Source of the DNA: Planctomycetota bacterium
GTDB lineage: Bacteria > Planctomycetota > PUPC01 > JACPCR01
DNA: 64,000 nt
NCBI GenBank assembly: GCA_027625095.1
Contig: JAQBXN010000022.1
Location: 1 to 64,000 of the forward strand
Reading direction: 5' to 3'
Numbering within the stretch: the stretch's first letter is position 1; every line of letters begins with the position of its first letter. The position numbers and the translations under genes are program-made. The notes under the pieces were generated by a model. The model saw only the letters and a list, made by a program, of their open reading frames with translations, searched no databases and was not told the origin of the DNA. Of the stretch, positions 54,431 to 62,349 are shown piece by piece.

Positions 54431-55828
54431 CTACCGGATCACCCGCAACCGTTTCGGTGGCCAGAAAACCATGAACGCCTCCCCGATTAGATTTTCTGCC
54501 GGGACTGCCGGGCCGGTTGGCCAGAGCCGGCTGTCCTTGCTGTTGGGGCTGTTGTCGCCGAGGACGAAGTATTGCCGGTCATTGAGCTGCCACTTCTGGG
54601 GTATGCCATCCGGGCCGTATAGATCCGAAAGGTAGTAGATGTCGCGCTCCAGGCGTATTTCGGTGAATTCCGCTTCGGCGCCAGTAATGCCGAAACCGGC
54701 CTCAATGCGGTTACGCGGGATTCGGCCCTCTATGGCCTGGGGGTATTCATGAAAAATGAAACGCTTATTATTGATTTTGAGAATGATGGAGTCGTCCACG
54801 TTCTGAAAGGCGAGCTTGGTAGAAGTCCCCCTGGCCAGACCAAAAGAATCTCCGGTCAACTCCCTGGCTTCTGTTTCACCGGTCCGCTCTATCAAGACTT
54901 TTACCGGGGCCGGCTGGCCTACCGCAATCGTAGCAACCATCCGGCGGCGGGAGTCGCCCAGAACAATCTTCACTTCACCGCTGTCCGACGTTGGTGTGAC
55001 ATGAAATCTAAGAGAGAGATCGTCCACCGGATTCAAATTCCTCTGACCCCGATAGATGGACTCTGGGTATTCATAAGCTTCCCCACCGTCTTTCATGAAA
55101 GGCATCAGGTCGCCCGTCGCCCGTAGGACGCGGTCAAACACGCGCCGCTCGTGGTAATGCACCATGGCCGGCTTGTTCGCTGACACCGGTTTCACGATGA
55201 GGCCATCGGGAGTGGAATTCCATTCTTTGTCGTCGTTGGGCTGCCAGATGCTCAATCTGCGCTTTAGCACGAGATCAGTTCTGTAGCTGTAGTTTTGCCG
55301 TTGCCAGGCATCAATGTCCTCCTGCAGGGGTGTGACTACTCCGTCCGGCAGGTGCTCCGTTGGCCCCATTTGGCGGAGCGCAAGGCCAGCGACTTCAGCC
55401 CAGAGCAGATGATCGCTTGCTACCGGCATCCATAGTGCCCGTTGAACAGATTGGTCCTTGCGCCAGATTTTGCCGTTCACATAAATGTCGCCGAGCCATA
55501 TCTTGATCTCCTCACCCGGCAGCCCGATTAGTCGTTTGATGTAATTCTTAAAGGGGTCTTCGGGGTACTTGAAGACAACCACATCCCCTCGTTTGGGATC
55601 AGTGAAATCGTAAATGAATTTGCTGACGAGGATTTTGTCACCCGATGCCTGATCGCCGATCAGCGTCGGCTCCATGGACTTCGTCGGAATCTTGAACGCC
55701 TCGACAACGAAGTGCCTCAAAATAAGCGCCAATACAAGAGCAATGCCCAGCGATTCTCCCCACTCACGCACTATTTGATGTGGCGGTGGATTTTGAGGAG
55801 CAGGTTTGGCTGTGGCTTCTTCTGACAT
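54431..55828 (-). CDS. lepB: signal peptidase I with a large insert
   Basis: A 465-aa leader peptidase, started at ATG 55828. One N-terminal transmembrane helix (ESLGIALVLALILRHFVVEAF) leads to the catalytic serine S51 (IPTKSMEPTL). The catalytic lysine is K98 (FKNYIKRLIGLPGE), and box E ends the protein (YFVLGDNSPNSKDSRLWP). Between about residues 115 and 400 is an insert of roughly 250 residues beyond the usual family size, with a beta-sandwich character (GEVKIVLGDSRRRMVATI, AEFTEIRLERDIYYL). It removes signal peptides from exported proteins at the outer face of the inner membrane. It lies 122 bp downstream of lepA on the same strand, a common arrangement. Confidence 0.9.
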   Translation of the reverse strand: MSEEATAKPAPQNPPPHQIVREWGESLGIALVLALILRHFVVEAFKIPTKSMEPTLIGDQASGDKILVSKFIYDFTDPKRGDVVVFKYPEDPFKNYIKRLIGLPGEEIKIWLGDIYVNGKIWRKDQSVQRALWMPVASDHLLWAEVAGLALRQMGPTEHLPDGVVTPLQEDIDAWQRQNYSYRTDLVLKRRLSIWQPNDDKEWNSTPDGLIVKPVSANKPAMVHYHERRVFDRVLRATGDLMPFMKDGGEAYEYPESIYRGQRNLNPVDDLSLRFHVTPTSDSGEVKIVLGDSRRRMVATIAVGQPAPVKVLIERTGETEARELTGDSFGLARGTSTKLAFQNVDDSIILKINNKRFIFHEYPQAIEGRIPRNRIEAGFGITGAEAEFTEIRLERDIYYLSDLYGPDGIPQKWQLNDRQYFVLGDNSPNSKDSRLWPTGPAVPAENLIGEAFMVFWPPKRLRVIR

Positions 55829-55950
55829 TCTGAAATCGATATTCAAGGCTGTAGCCGTTTACGGGCAGATTACTCGGGGCAGAACAATAAGGTTTCGACG
55901 CCAACGCATGAAACGACTGAGGAGCCCTTATGTTGGAAGATTTGTGAAGT

Positions 55951-57747
55951 TCATTCTTCATCGGAGGCCAGAACGGCCAGAAACGCTTCCTGCGGGACGG
56001 TGACGTTGCCAATGCTCTTCATGCGTTTCTTTCCTTCCTTTTGCTTTTCCAGCAGCTTCCGTTTTCGGGTGACGTCGCCGCCGTAGCATTTTGCGGTCAC
56101 ATTCTTGGCAAGCGCTTTTATGTTTTCTCTGGCGATGATTTTTGCCCCAACCGCTGCCTGAAGCGCGACTTCGAACATATGCCGGGGGATTTCCTTTCTC
56201 AGCTTTTGAATCACTGCCCGGCCCCGCTTATCTGATGTGGAACGGTGGCAGATTACGGAAAGGGCATCGAGCTTGGTGCCGGCGACCATCACGTCTACCT
56301 TTACCAGATTGTCCGGGTGATAGCCGACAAAGACGTAATCGATCGTGCCGTAACCGCGAGTGGAAGATTTCAGCTTGTCATAGAAATCAAAAATGATTTC
56401 GGACAATGGCAGCCTGTAATGAAGGATTGCGCGGTGGGGGCCCAGGTATTCTGTGCTCTTGAAGGTCCCGCGGCGTTCCCCGCCGAGCTTCATCACGTTA
56501 CCGATACTTTCGGACGGTACGAGAATCGAGGCGTCCACCATGGGCTCTCGGAATTCTTGAATAAAACCTGCATCCGGCAAATCCGCTGGACTGCGAACCA
56601 GTAAAATTGTGCCATCCGTCTTGAGGATTTGGTAAGTGACATTCGGAGCGGTCTGGACGAGATCGATATCGTATTCCTTTTCCAGACGCTCTTGAACCAC
56701 CGACATGTGCAGCATGCCAAGAAAGCCGCACCTGAAACCGAAACCAAGCGCTCCCGAGCTCTCCGGCTCAAAAGTGAACGAAGAATCCTGAAGGTGAAAT
56801 TTGTCGAGCGCGTCACGCAGGTCTTCGTAATTCTGGCTGTCGCCCGGATAAAGCCCGCAATACACCATCGGCATCGGTTCAACGTAGCCTGGCAGCGCCT
56901 TAACACCACTTCCGCTGTGAGTAATCGTGTCACCCACTTTTACGTCGTGAATGCTCCGGATTTGCGCACAGAGGTAACCAACCTCGCCAGCCCGCAGTTC
57001 CTTGCCCTTTACCATATGCGGCCGGAATGTACCTATCTCGGTGACCTCGTAAGTCTGTTTTGACTTCAAAAGTTGCACCTCGTCGCCTAGACGAAGCATA
57101 CCGCTGATCAGTCGTACATAAAGCACCACACCCCGGTAGTCGTTGTAAACGGAATCAAACAGGAGAGCCTGCAGTGGATCATCATCACTACCGCTCGGCG
57201 GAGGAATACGTTCAATGACCGCCGCAAGAACTTCGTCCACCCCAGCTCCCGTCTTCGCACTGACCTGGAGGCATTCGGCAAAATCGATGCCGAGTGCGCT
57301 TTCCATCTCCTCCATCACTTCTTCAGGCCTTGAGCTGGCCAAGTCAATTTTGTTCAGGACGGGGATGATCTTGAGGTCCTTCTCGATGGCGTGGTACGCA
57401 TTGGCAACTGTCTGCGCCTCAACACCCTGGCTGGCATCCACGAGCAGGATAGCGCCTTCGCAGGCAGCAAGACTGCGAGTGACCTCGTAACTGAAATCCA
57501 CGTGCCCCGGTGTATCGATCAGGTGCAGTTGGTAATGCTTGCCTTGATATAAGAAATCCAACTGCACCGGCACGGCCTTGATGGTGATTCCTCTCTCGCG
57601 CTCGATGTCCAGGGTATCGAGTGCCTGGTTCTGAAAGTCACGCTCGGCTATCGCCCCCGTCCGCAGCAGAAAACGGTCGGCCAGAGTGGATTTACCGTGA
57701 TCCACGTGGGCAATGATGCAGAAATTTCTAATGTGATCCTTGGACAT
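55951..57747 (-). CDS. lepA: elongation factor 4 (LepA)
   Basis: A 598-aa translational GTPase that back-translocates stalled ribosomes and affects initiation. The G motifs are complete: AHVDHGKSTLADR (P-loop), RERGITIKAV (switch I), LIDTPGHVDFSYEV, VLNKIDLASSRPEE. The C-terminal LepA-specific part is present (YGTIDYVFVGYHPDNLVKVD, KAKCY-type segment GGDVTRKRKLLEKQKEGKKR). Its length equals the family's normal 595-605 aa. The gene precedes lepB in the same direction. It acts in the cytoplasm on 70S ribosomes. Confidence 0.97.
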   Translation of the reverse strand: MSKDHIRNFCIIAHVDHGKSTLADRFLLRTGAIAERDFQNQALDTLDIERERGITIKAVPVQLDFLYQGKHYQLHLIDTPGHVDFSYEVTRSLAACEGAILLVDASQGVEAQTVANAYHAIEKDLKIIPVLNKIDLASSRPEEVMEEMESALGIDFAECLQVSAKTGAGVDEVLAAVIERIPPPSGSDDDPLQALLFDSVYNDYRGVVLYVRLISGMLRLGDEVQLLKSKQTYEVTEIGTFRPHMVKGKELRAGEVGYLCAQIRSIHDVKVGDTITHSGSGVKALPGYVEPMPMVYCGLYPGDSQNYEDLRDALDKFHLQDSSFTFEPESSGALGFGFRCGFLGMLHMSVVQERLEKEYDIDLVQTAPNVTYQILKTDGTILLVRSPADLPDAGFIQEFREPMVDASILVPSESIGNVMKLGGERRGTFKSTEYLGPHRAILHYRLPLSEIIFDFYDKLKSSTRGYGTIDYVFVGYHPDNLVKVDVMVAGTKLDALSVICHRSTSDKRGRAVIQKLRKEIPRHMFEVALQAAVGAKIIARENIKALAKNVTAKCYGGDVTRKRKLLEKQKEGKKRMKSIGNVTVPQEAFLAVLASDEE

Positions 57748-57847
57748 CTGTATCTTCCGTGAAGACCAGCCGAAGCCGTCTCCCTGTCGAATTTTCTCGG
57801 GCCGTCATGAAGGGCGACATTGTGTCGAGTTGCCGTCACTCCGCCAT

Positions 57848-58444
57848 CTACAGGAGAAGCCCCGCCAATGCCGGACGAAGCTCCTTCAGTGCTTTCGCCC
57901 TGTGGCTGACCCCGTTCTTGAACTCGGCGGAGAGCTGACCAAAGGTCTTACCTTCAGGCGGATAGATGAAAAGTGGATCGTAACCGAAGCCTCCCTCCCC
58001 CTGTGGTTCGAAGGCAATCCGGCCCTCCACCTTGCCGCTTACGGTCAAGAGCACTCTCTCAGGGGAAGCCAGGGCAATGACGCATCGAAAACGAGCGGTC
58101 CGCGCAGATGCATCGAGGCCGTTCAGTTCCTCGAGCAGTTTCTGATTGTTGGCCGTATTATCGCCATGCTTGCCTGCAAAACGCGCGCTGTAGACCCCAG
58201 GCGCGCCGCCGAGCGCGTCCACTTCAAGACCGGAATCATCGGCCAGCACCCACTCATTCAGATGTCTGGCGAGGGTAAGGGCTTTGAGCTCTGCATTTTC
58301 CTGGAACGTGGCGCCCGTTTCTTCAACATCGGGCGCTTCGGGAAACTCTGCCAGACTGATGAACTGAACGGGCACATTGGTAAGGATCGCAACGATTTCG
58401 AGCAACTTGCCCCTGTTTTGAGAGCCTAGGACGATCTTTTTCAT
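57848..58444 (-). CDS. rdgB: XTP/dITP pyrophosphatase (RdgB/HAM1)
   Basis: A 198-aa non-canonical purine NTP pyrophosphatase that hydrolyses dITP, XTP and dXTP to monophosphates, preventing their insertion into DNA or RNA. Motifs are VLGSQNRGKLLEIV (substrate phosphate binding), WVLADDSGLEVDALGGAPGVYSAR (metal and base pocket) and GGFGYDPLFIYPPEGKTFGQL (catalytic segment with Asp), ending GVSHRAKALKEL. Full-length and typical. It lies 100 bp upstream of lepA on the same strand; the three genes rdgB, lepA, lepB may form a unit. Confidence 0.95.
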   Translation of the reverse strand: MKKIVLGSQNRGKLLEIVAILTNVPVQFISLAEFPEAPDVEETGATFQENAELKALTLARHLNEWVLADDSGLEVDALGGAPGVYSARFAGKHGDNTANNQKLLEELNGLDASARTARFRCVIALASPERVLLTVSGKVEGRIAFEPQGEGGFGYDPLFIYPPEGKTFGQLSAEFKNGVSHRAKALKELRPALAGLLL

Positions 58445-58704
58445 ATGAAAAATGTGGCTGTGGCTGAAATGGATCCTGAATCGAGCGAGTCAGTGCGTCC
58501 CCGGAAGCTCTAATGCCTGATTTACCGGATTAGATAAGCTGGTTCGGGTCTTTGGAGCTTCGCAGTTCAAGTTGGAAACCATGCTCCCCAAACGCGGTTC
58601 ATTCGCAAGGCGGGTCACTTGCCATCGCCCGGTAAGTCGCTATGGTTTCCGCCCTCATTCATGGAGCTATTCCGGGCCTCAAAGGTCAAAACAGGAGTTA
58701 TCAG

Positions 58705-58935
58705 ATGTCTATCCATAGAAGTCTCAAATCGAGTGGCGCACTCAGCCGCCAGCGTAGCGTCCTTACCAGGACAGAACGTATCAAGATTCTCGAAGATCAT
58801 GAAAGGTGGAAGGAGGGTGATCCCGTCCTTGGCCTGCCCAAGGTGAAGGTTGCCCGTGTAAGGCTTGCCAAGAAGAAGAAGGAGAAAGCCGAAGAGGGAG
58901 AGGTGGCGGAAGTGGTAACAAAGGCGACAAAATAG
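58705..58935 (+). CDS. small basic protein of PVC bacteria
   Basis: A 76-aa, strongly basic protein. ATG 58705 has AGGAG 8 nt upstream; longer in-frame starts do not. The N-terminal MSIHRSLKSSGALSRQRSV and the following TRTERIKILEDHERWKEGD with VLGLPKVKV match the small basic protein family known from Chlamydiae, Verrucomicrobia and Planctomycetes (TIGR04137, from memory), followed by a Lys/Glu-rich tail. Function is unknown; the charge suggests RNA or ribosome binding. A good intrinsic terminator follows 24 bp after the stop, so it is a single-gene transcript. It is the best marker in the window for a PVC origin. Confidence 0.85.
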   Translation: MSIHRSLKSSGALSRQRSVLTRTERIKILEDHERWKEGDPVLGLPKVKVARVRLAKKKKEKAEEGEVAEVVTKATK

Positions 58936-58959
58936 TAAGCGAATGCATTATTCGAAGAG

Positions 58960-58996
58960 AACGTGTCCCGACTTTCAGGTTTGGACACGTTTTTTT
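58960..58996 (+). terminator. intrinsic terminator
   Basis: AACGTGTCC (58960-58968) pairs perfectly with GGACACGTT (58983-58991) and runs into seven T residues (58990-58996). It lies 24 bp after the small basic protein stop on the plus strand. It is the clearest Rho-independent terminator in the window. Confidence 0.85.
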
Positions 58997-59214
58997 ATGG
59001 AATGACATTTCTTTGAAATTGTCAGAATGGAATGCGGCCTTATATTCTCATGAGCCGGACCACGATACAGGAATGAAGAAGCATGCCGCTGCCGAAAAAA
59101 GTCTCGGAACACCGTAACAAGATTCTCGCCATCGCAACGTGATACGGGGCCTCCGATGTCCGAATTGAGTGACAACACCCGAATGGAAGCCCGACCCAAA
59201 GATATAGTGCACAG

Positions 59215-60321
59215 ATGAAGTCTTCCAAACTCGCAGACCGAATGAGCCGGATCGATGCCTCGGGGATCCGCAAGGTCTTCGAACTCGCATCCAAAATTGA
59301 AGACCCCATAAACCTCAGCATCGGGCTGCCCGATTTTGATGCACCAGAGCAACTGAAGCAGGCTGCTATCCGGGCCATTGAGAAAGGGATGAACCGGTAT
59401 ACGGTCACCCAGGGCGAGAAAGGCCTGCAGAAGGCGTTAAAGAAGCGGCTCATCGCGGACAAAGGCGTCAATCCGGATGGTGAAATTATGATTACCTCAG
59501 GCGTATCGGGCGGCATCTTTCTGGCATTCCTGACACTCCTTAATCCCGGCGATGAAATACTTCTGCCCGATCCCTATTTCGTCATTTACAAACACGTGAC
59601 GAGACTCCTTGGCGCTACCCCGGTTTACGTGGATACCTATCCCGATTTCAGACTTCGTGAAGAAGACATCCGTCCTCTGATTTCAGAAAAGACAAAGCTC
59701 ATCGTGGTAAACACACCTTCCAATCCGACCGGTGTGGTTTATTCGAAAGAAGAGCTGGAAATGGTCTCACGGCTGGCGGCGGAACACGACATCCTCGTCC
59801 TCGGCGATGAGATTTATGATGAGTTCATCTATGACGAACCGCCGCCCAGTATCGCGTCTATGCACCCTGACACTCTGCTGCTTGGCGGTTTTTCCAAGAC
59901 CTACGCCATCACTGGCTGGCGGCTTGGTTATGCCTACGGCCCGCCGGAGATTATCTCCGAAATGACGAAACTTCAGCAGTACACTTTCGTCTGCGCGCCC
60001 TCGATTGCGCAGCACGCGGTGCTGGAGGTCCTGGATTCTCTCCGCAACGATCACCTTGACGCCTATCGCGCAAAACGCGACCTGATTTACAACGGTTTAA
60101 GAAGTCATTTCGAGGTCGAGAAACCCGGCGGCGCTTTCTATATCTTCCCCAGGGTACCTGCCGGCACGGATATGGAATTCGTAGAAACAGCATTGAAGGA
60201 ACGATTGCTCATCATCCCTGGCAGCGTCTTTTCAGAGAAGGATACGCACTTCAGGATCTCGTTTGCTGCGACCAATGAAAACCTGGAAAGAGGGATCAAG
60301 ATTCTGAAAGGGCTGGTGTGA
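59215..60321 (+). CDS. class I/II PLP aminotransferase
   Basis: A 368-aa fold-type I aminotransferase. The pyridoxal phosphate lysine is K228 (GGFSKTYAITGWRLGY). Other motifs are INLSIGLPDFDAPE, NTPSNPTGVVYSKEEL and LGDEIYDEFIYDE, and the C-terminal Arg for the substrate carboxylate lies in HFRISFAATNENLERG. It belongs to the aspartate/aromatic aminotransferase group. The amino donor and acceptor are not clear; branched-chain, aromatic or aspartate transamination are possible. The PEPCK gene begins 21 bp later, so the pair probably forms an operon joining amino-acid and oxaloacetate metabolism. Confidence 0.92.
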   Translation: MKSSKLADRMSRIDASGIRKVFELASKIEDPINLSIGLPDFDAPEQLKQAAIRAIEKGMNRYTVTQGEKGLQKALKKRLIADKGVNPDGEIMITSGVSGGIFLAFLTLLNPGDEILLPDPYFVIYKHVTRLLGATPVYVDTYPDFRLREEDIRPLISEKTKLIVVNTPSNPTGVVYSKEELEMVSRLAAEHDILVLGDEIYDEFIYDEPPPSIASMHPDTLLLGGFSKTYAITGWRLGYAYGPPEIISEMTKLQQYTFVCAPSIAQHAVLEVLDSLRNDHLDAYRAKRDLIYNGLRSHFEVEKPGGAFYIFPRVPAGTDMEFVETALKERLLIIPGSVFSEKDTHFRISFAATNENLERGIKILKGLV

Positions 60322-60342
60322 TTCAATTTTCAAGATATCGAA

Positions 60343-62001
60343 GTGAGCGCGACTATACTGGAGACGCCAAACCAAAACCTGTCCCATTCCCTGAAAACCA
60401 CATTTGAACTAGAAATGACCCGATTTGATCTGCGCCAGTATGAAATCGATGTGGACCTGGTCCTCCGAAACGCATCCCGTTCGGCGCTCTATAAGGAGGC
60501 TATTCGCCGTGACCCCAAGACGTCAATCTCTGATACAGGCGCTTTGATCGCTTACTCGGGTGATAAGACCGGACGTTCACCCGGGGACAAAAGAGTCGTC
60601 AGGCATCCTGATTCCGAAGACAACGTTTGGTGGGGCTCGGTAAACATTGGCGTTGAAGATTCAGTTTTTTCAGTGAATCGTGAACGTGCCATCGATTACC
60701 TGAACACCCGGCAGCAGTTGTATTGCGTGGATGCCTTTGCAGGCTGGGATCCTGACTATCGCCTCAAGGTTCGCGTCATCTGTGCCCTGCCGTATCACGC
60801 GCTATTCATGCACAATATGCTCATCCGGCCCACCGCGGATGAACTGGCGAATTTTGGTGAGCCTGACTGTGTGATCTTCAACGCCGGGGAATTTCCTGCG
60901 AACAGATACACCACCGGGATGACCTCGAAGACGAGTGTCGGCCTCAGCCTGGAACGCGGCGAGGTTGTGATCCTTGGCACACAGTACGCCGGCGAAATGA
61001 AAAAGGCAGTCTTCACATTGATGAATTACCTCATGCCAAGGCAAGGCGTTCTATCAATGCATTGCTCTGCCACGGCGGATAAAGAGACGGGCCATTCCTC
61101 TATCCTTTTTGGCCTTTCGGGTACAGGCAAGACCACTCTTTCGGCCGATCCCAAACGATTTCTGATCGGGGATGACGAGCACTGTTGGACGGAAAACGGC
61201 ATCTTCAATATCGAAGGTGGCTGTTACGCCAAGGCGATTTTCCTGACCCGCGAAGCCGAACCCCAGATTTTCGACTCGCTGCGATTTGGAGCAGTCCTCG
61301 AAAACGTTGTGTACGACGAAGCCAGCCATCACGTGGATTTCGGCGACTTGAGCATCACGGAAAATACCCGGGGATCCTATCCCATCGACTACATTCCTAA
61401 CGCGAAAATCCCATGCGTCGCCGACCACCCAGGCGACATCATCTTCCTCACCTGCGACGCGTTCGGCGTGCTCCCGCCGGTCAGCCGTCTGACCCCAGAG
61501 CAGGCGGAGTATCATTTCATCAGCGGTTACACCGCGAAGGTTGCCGGTACAGAAGTCGGTGTGACCGAGCCGCAGGCAACATTCTCTCCCTGCTTTGGCG
61601 GGCCGTTCCTCGTCTGGCATCCCGGCAAATACGCGCAATTGCTTTCGGAAAAAATTATGCAGCACAAAGCAACGGTCTGGCTCATCAACACTGGCTGGAG
61701 CGGTGGCGCCTACGGCACCGGATCGCGCATCAAACTCCAGTTCACCCGTGCCATCCTCGACGCTATTTATTCAGGCCAGCTCTCCAACGCTCAGACTGAA
61801 CTCGACCCGATTTTTGGCCTCAACGTGATTGCCGAATGCCCTGGGGTCCCAAGCGAGATTCTGATTCCCAAAAATACCTGGAGAGATAAAGAGCAGTACG
61901 AAGTAACCGCGCGCAAACTTGCCGGGCTTCTGGCCAAGAATTTCGCAGCCTATGCGGACGGACTTGGTGAGATAGCGCGGGAGGCCGGGCCGAAAGTCTG
62001 A
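60343..62001 (+). CDS. pckA: phosphoenolpyruvate carboxykinase (ATP)
   Basis: A 552-aa ATP-dependent PEPCK, started at GTG 60343, that converts oxaloacetate and ATP to phosphoenolpyruvate, CO2 and ADP for gluconeogenesis. The P-loop with K263 (LFGLSGTGKTTLSADPKRF) is followed by the metal-binding DDEHCWTENGIFNIEGGCYA. GDKTGRSPGDKRVV is the oxaloacetate-binding Arg region, and LINTGWSGGAYGTGSRIKL is a conserved late motif. Length and motifs are normal for the ATP type. It follows the aminotransferase gene by 21 bp, matching a link from aspartate to oxaloacetate to sugar. Confidence 0.97.
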   Translation: MSATILETPNQNLSHSLKTTFELEMTRFDLRQYEIDVDLVLRNASRSALYKEAIRRDPKTSISDTGALIAYSGDKTGRSPGDKRVVRHPDSEDNVWWGSVNIGVEDSVFSVNRERAIDYLNTRQQLYCVDAFAGWDPDYRLKVRVICALPYHALFMHNMLIRPTADELANFGEPDCVIFNAGEFPANRYTTGMTSKTSVGLSLERGEVVILGTQYAGEMKKAVFTLMNYLMPRQGVLSMHCSATADKETGHSSILFGLSGTGKTTLSADPKRFLIGDDEHCWTENGIFNIEGGCYAKAIFLTREAEPQIFDSLRFGAVLENVVYDEASHHVDFGDLSITENTRGSYPIDYIPNAKIPCVADHPGDIIFLTCDAFGVLPPVSRLTPEQAEYHFISGYTAKVAGTEVGVTEPQATFSPCFGGPFLVWHPGKYAQLLSEKIMQHKATVWLINTGWSGGAYGTGSRIKLQFTRAILDAIYSGQLSNAQTELDPIFGLNVIAECPGVPSEILIPKNTWRDKEQYEVTARKLAGLLAKNFAAYADGLGEIAREAGPKV

Positions 62002-62349
62002 ATGCCGAGCGTAGAATTTCGATGTTGTATGAATTAATGACCCAGGTGATCTTGCAGAGGGTTCAGTTTCAGTGCCTAAACAGTAACTCTCATTCGCAAG
62101 CTCTGGCCATTCCCCATAAGTCTCGCTGAGCAATCTGGTATACAAGAGAGGGGTGGCATCGTTCGTTTTTTCGTTCCGAAGCGGAGGGAGAATGCACATC
62201 GTAGCTCTGGCCTCCAGGCCGGAGCAGGTTTCCTCTGTCGAACCTTCGGTTCGAACAACGCCGCCCTGGAGGGCAGCGTTACGATGCGACGTCGTAGGGA
62301 ATCCGCCAACAATCTCTCCTTTGGTTACACGCACACAGAACTCAACCTC
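62002..62349. other. intergenic region with a folded repeat
   Basis: These 348 bp separate pckA from the LVIVD-repeat gene. They hold the cloverleaf-like repeat at 62197-62286 and no supported gene. Confidence 0.5.
62197..62286. repeat. cloverleaf-like intergenic repeat
   Basis: CATCGTA (62197-62203) pairs with TACGATG (62280-62286) and encloses three hairpins: CTGGCC-TCCA-GGCCGG (62207-62222), TTCGAACC/GGTTCGAA type around 62237-62254, and AACGC-C-GCCC-TGGA-GGGC-A-GCGTT (62256-62280). The TCCA/TGGA loops and TTC turns resemble those of the other repeats in the window. Confidence 0.6.
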
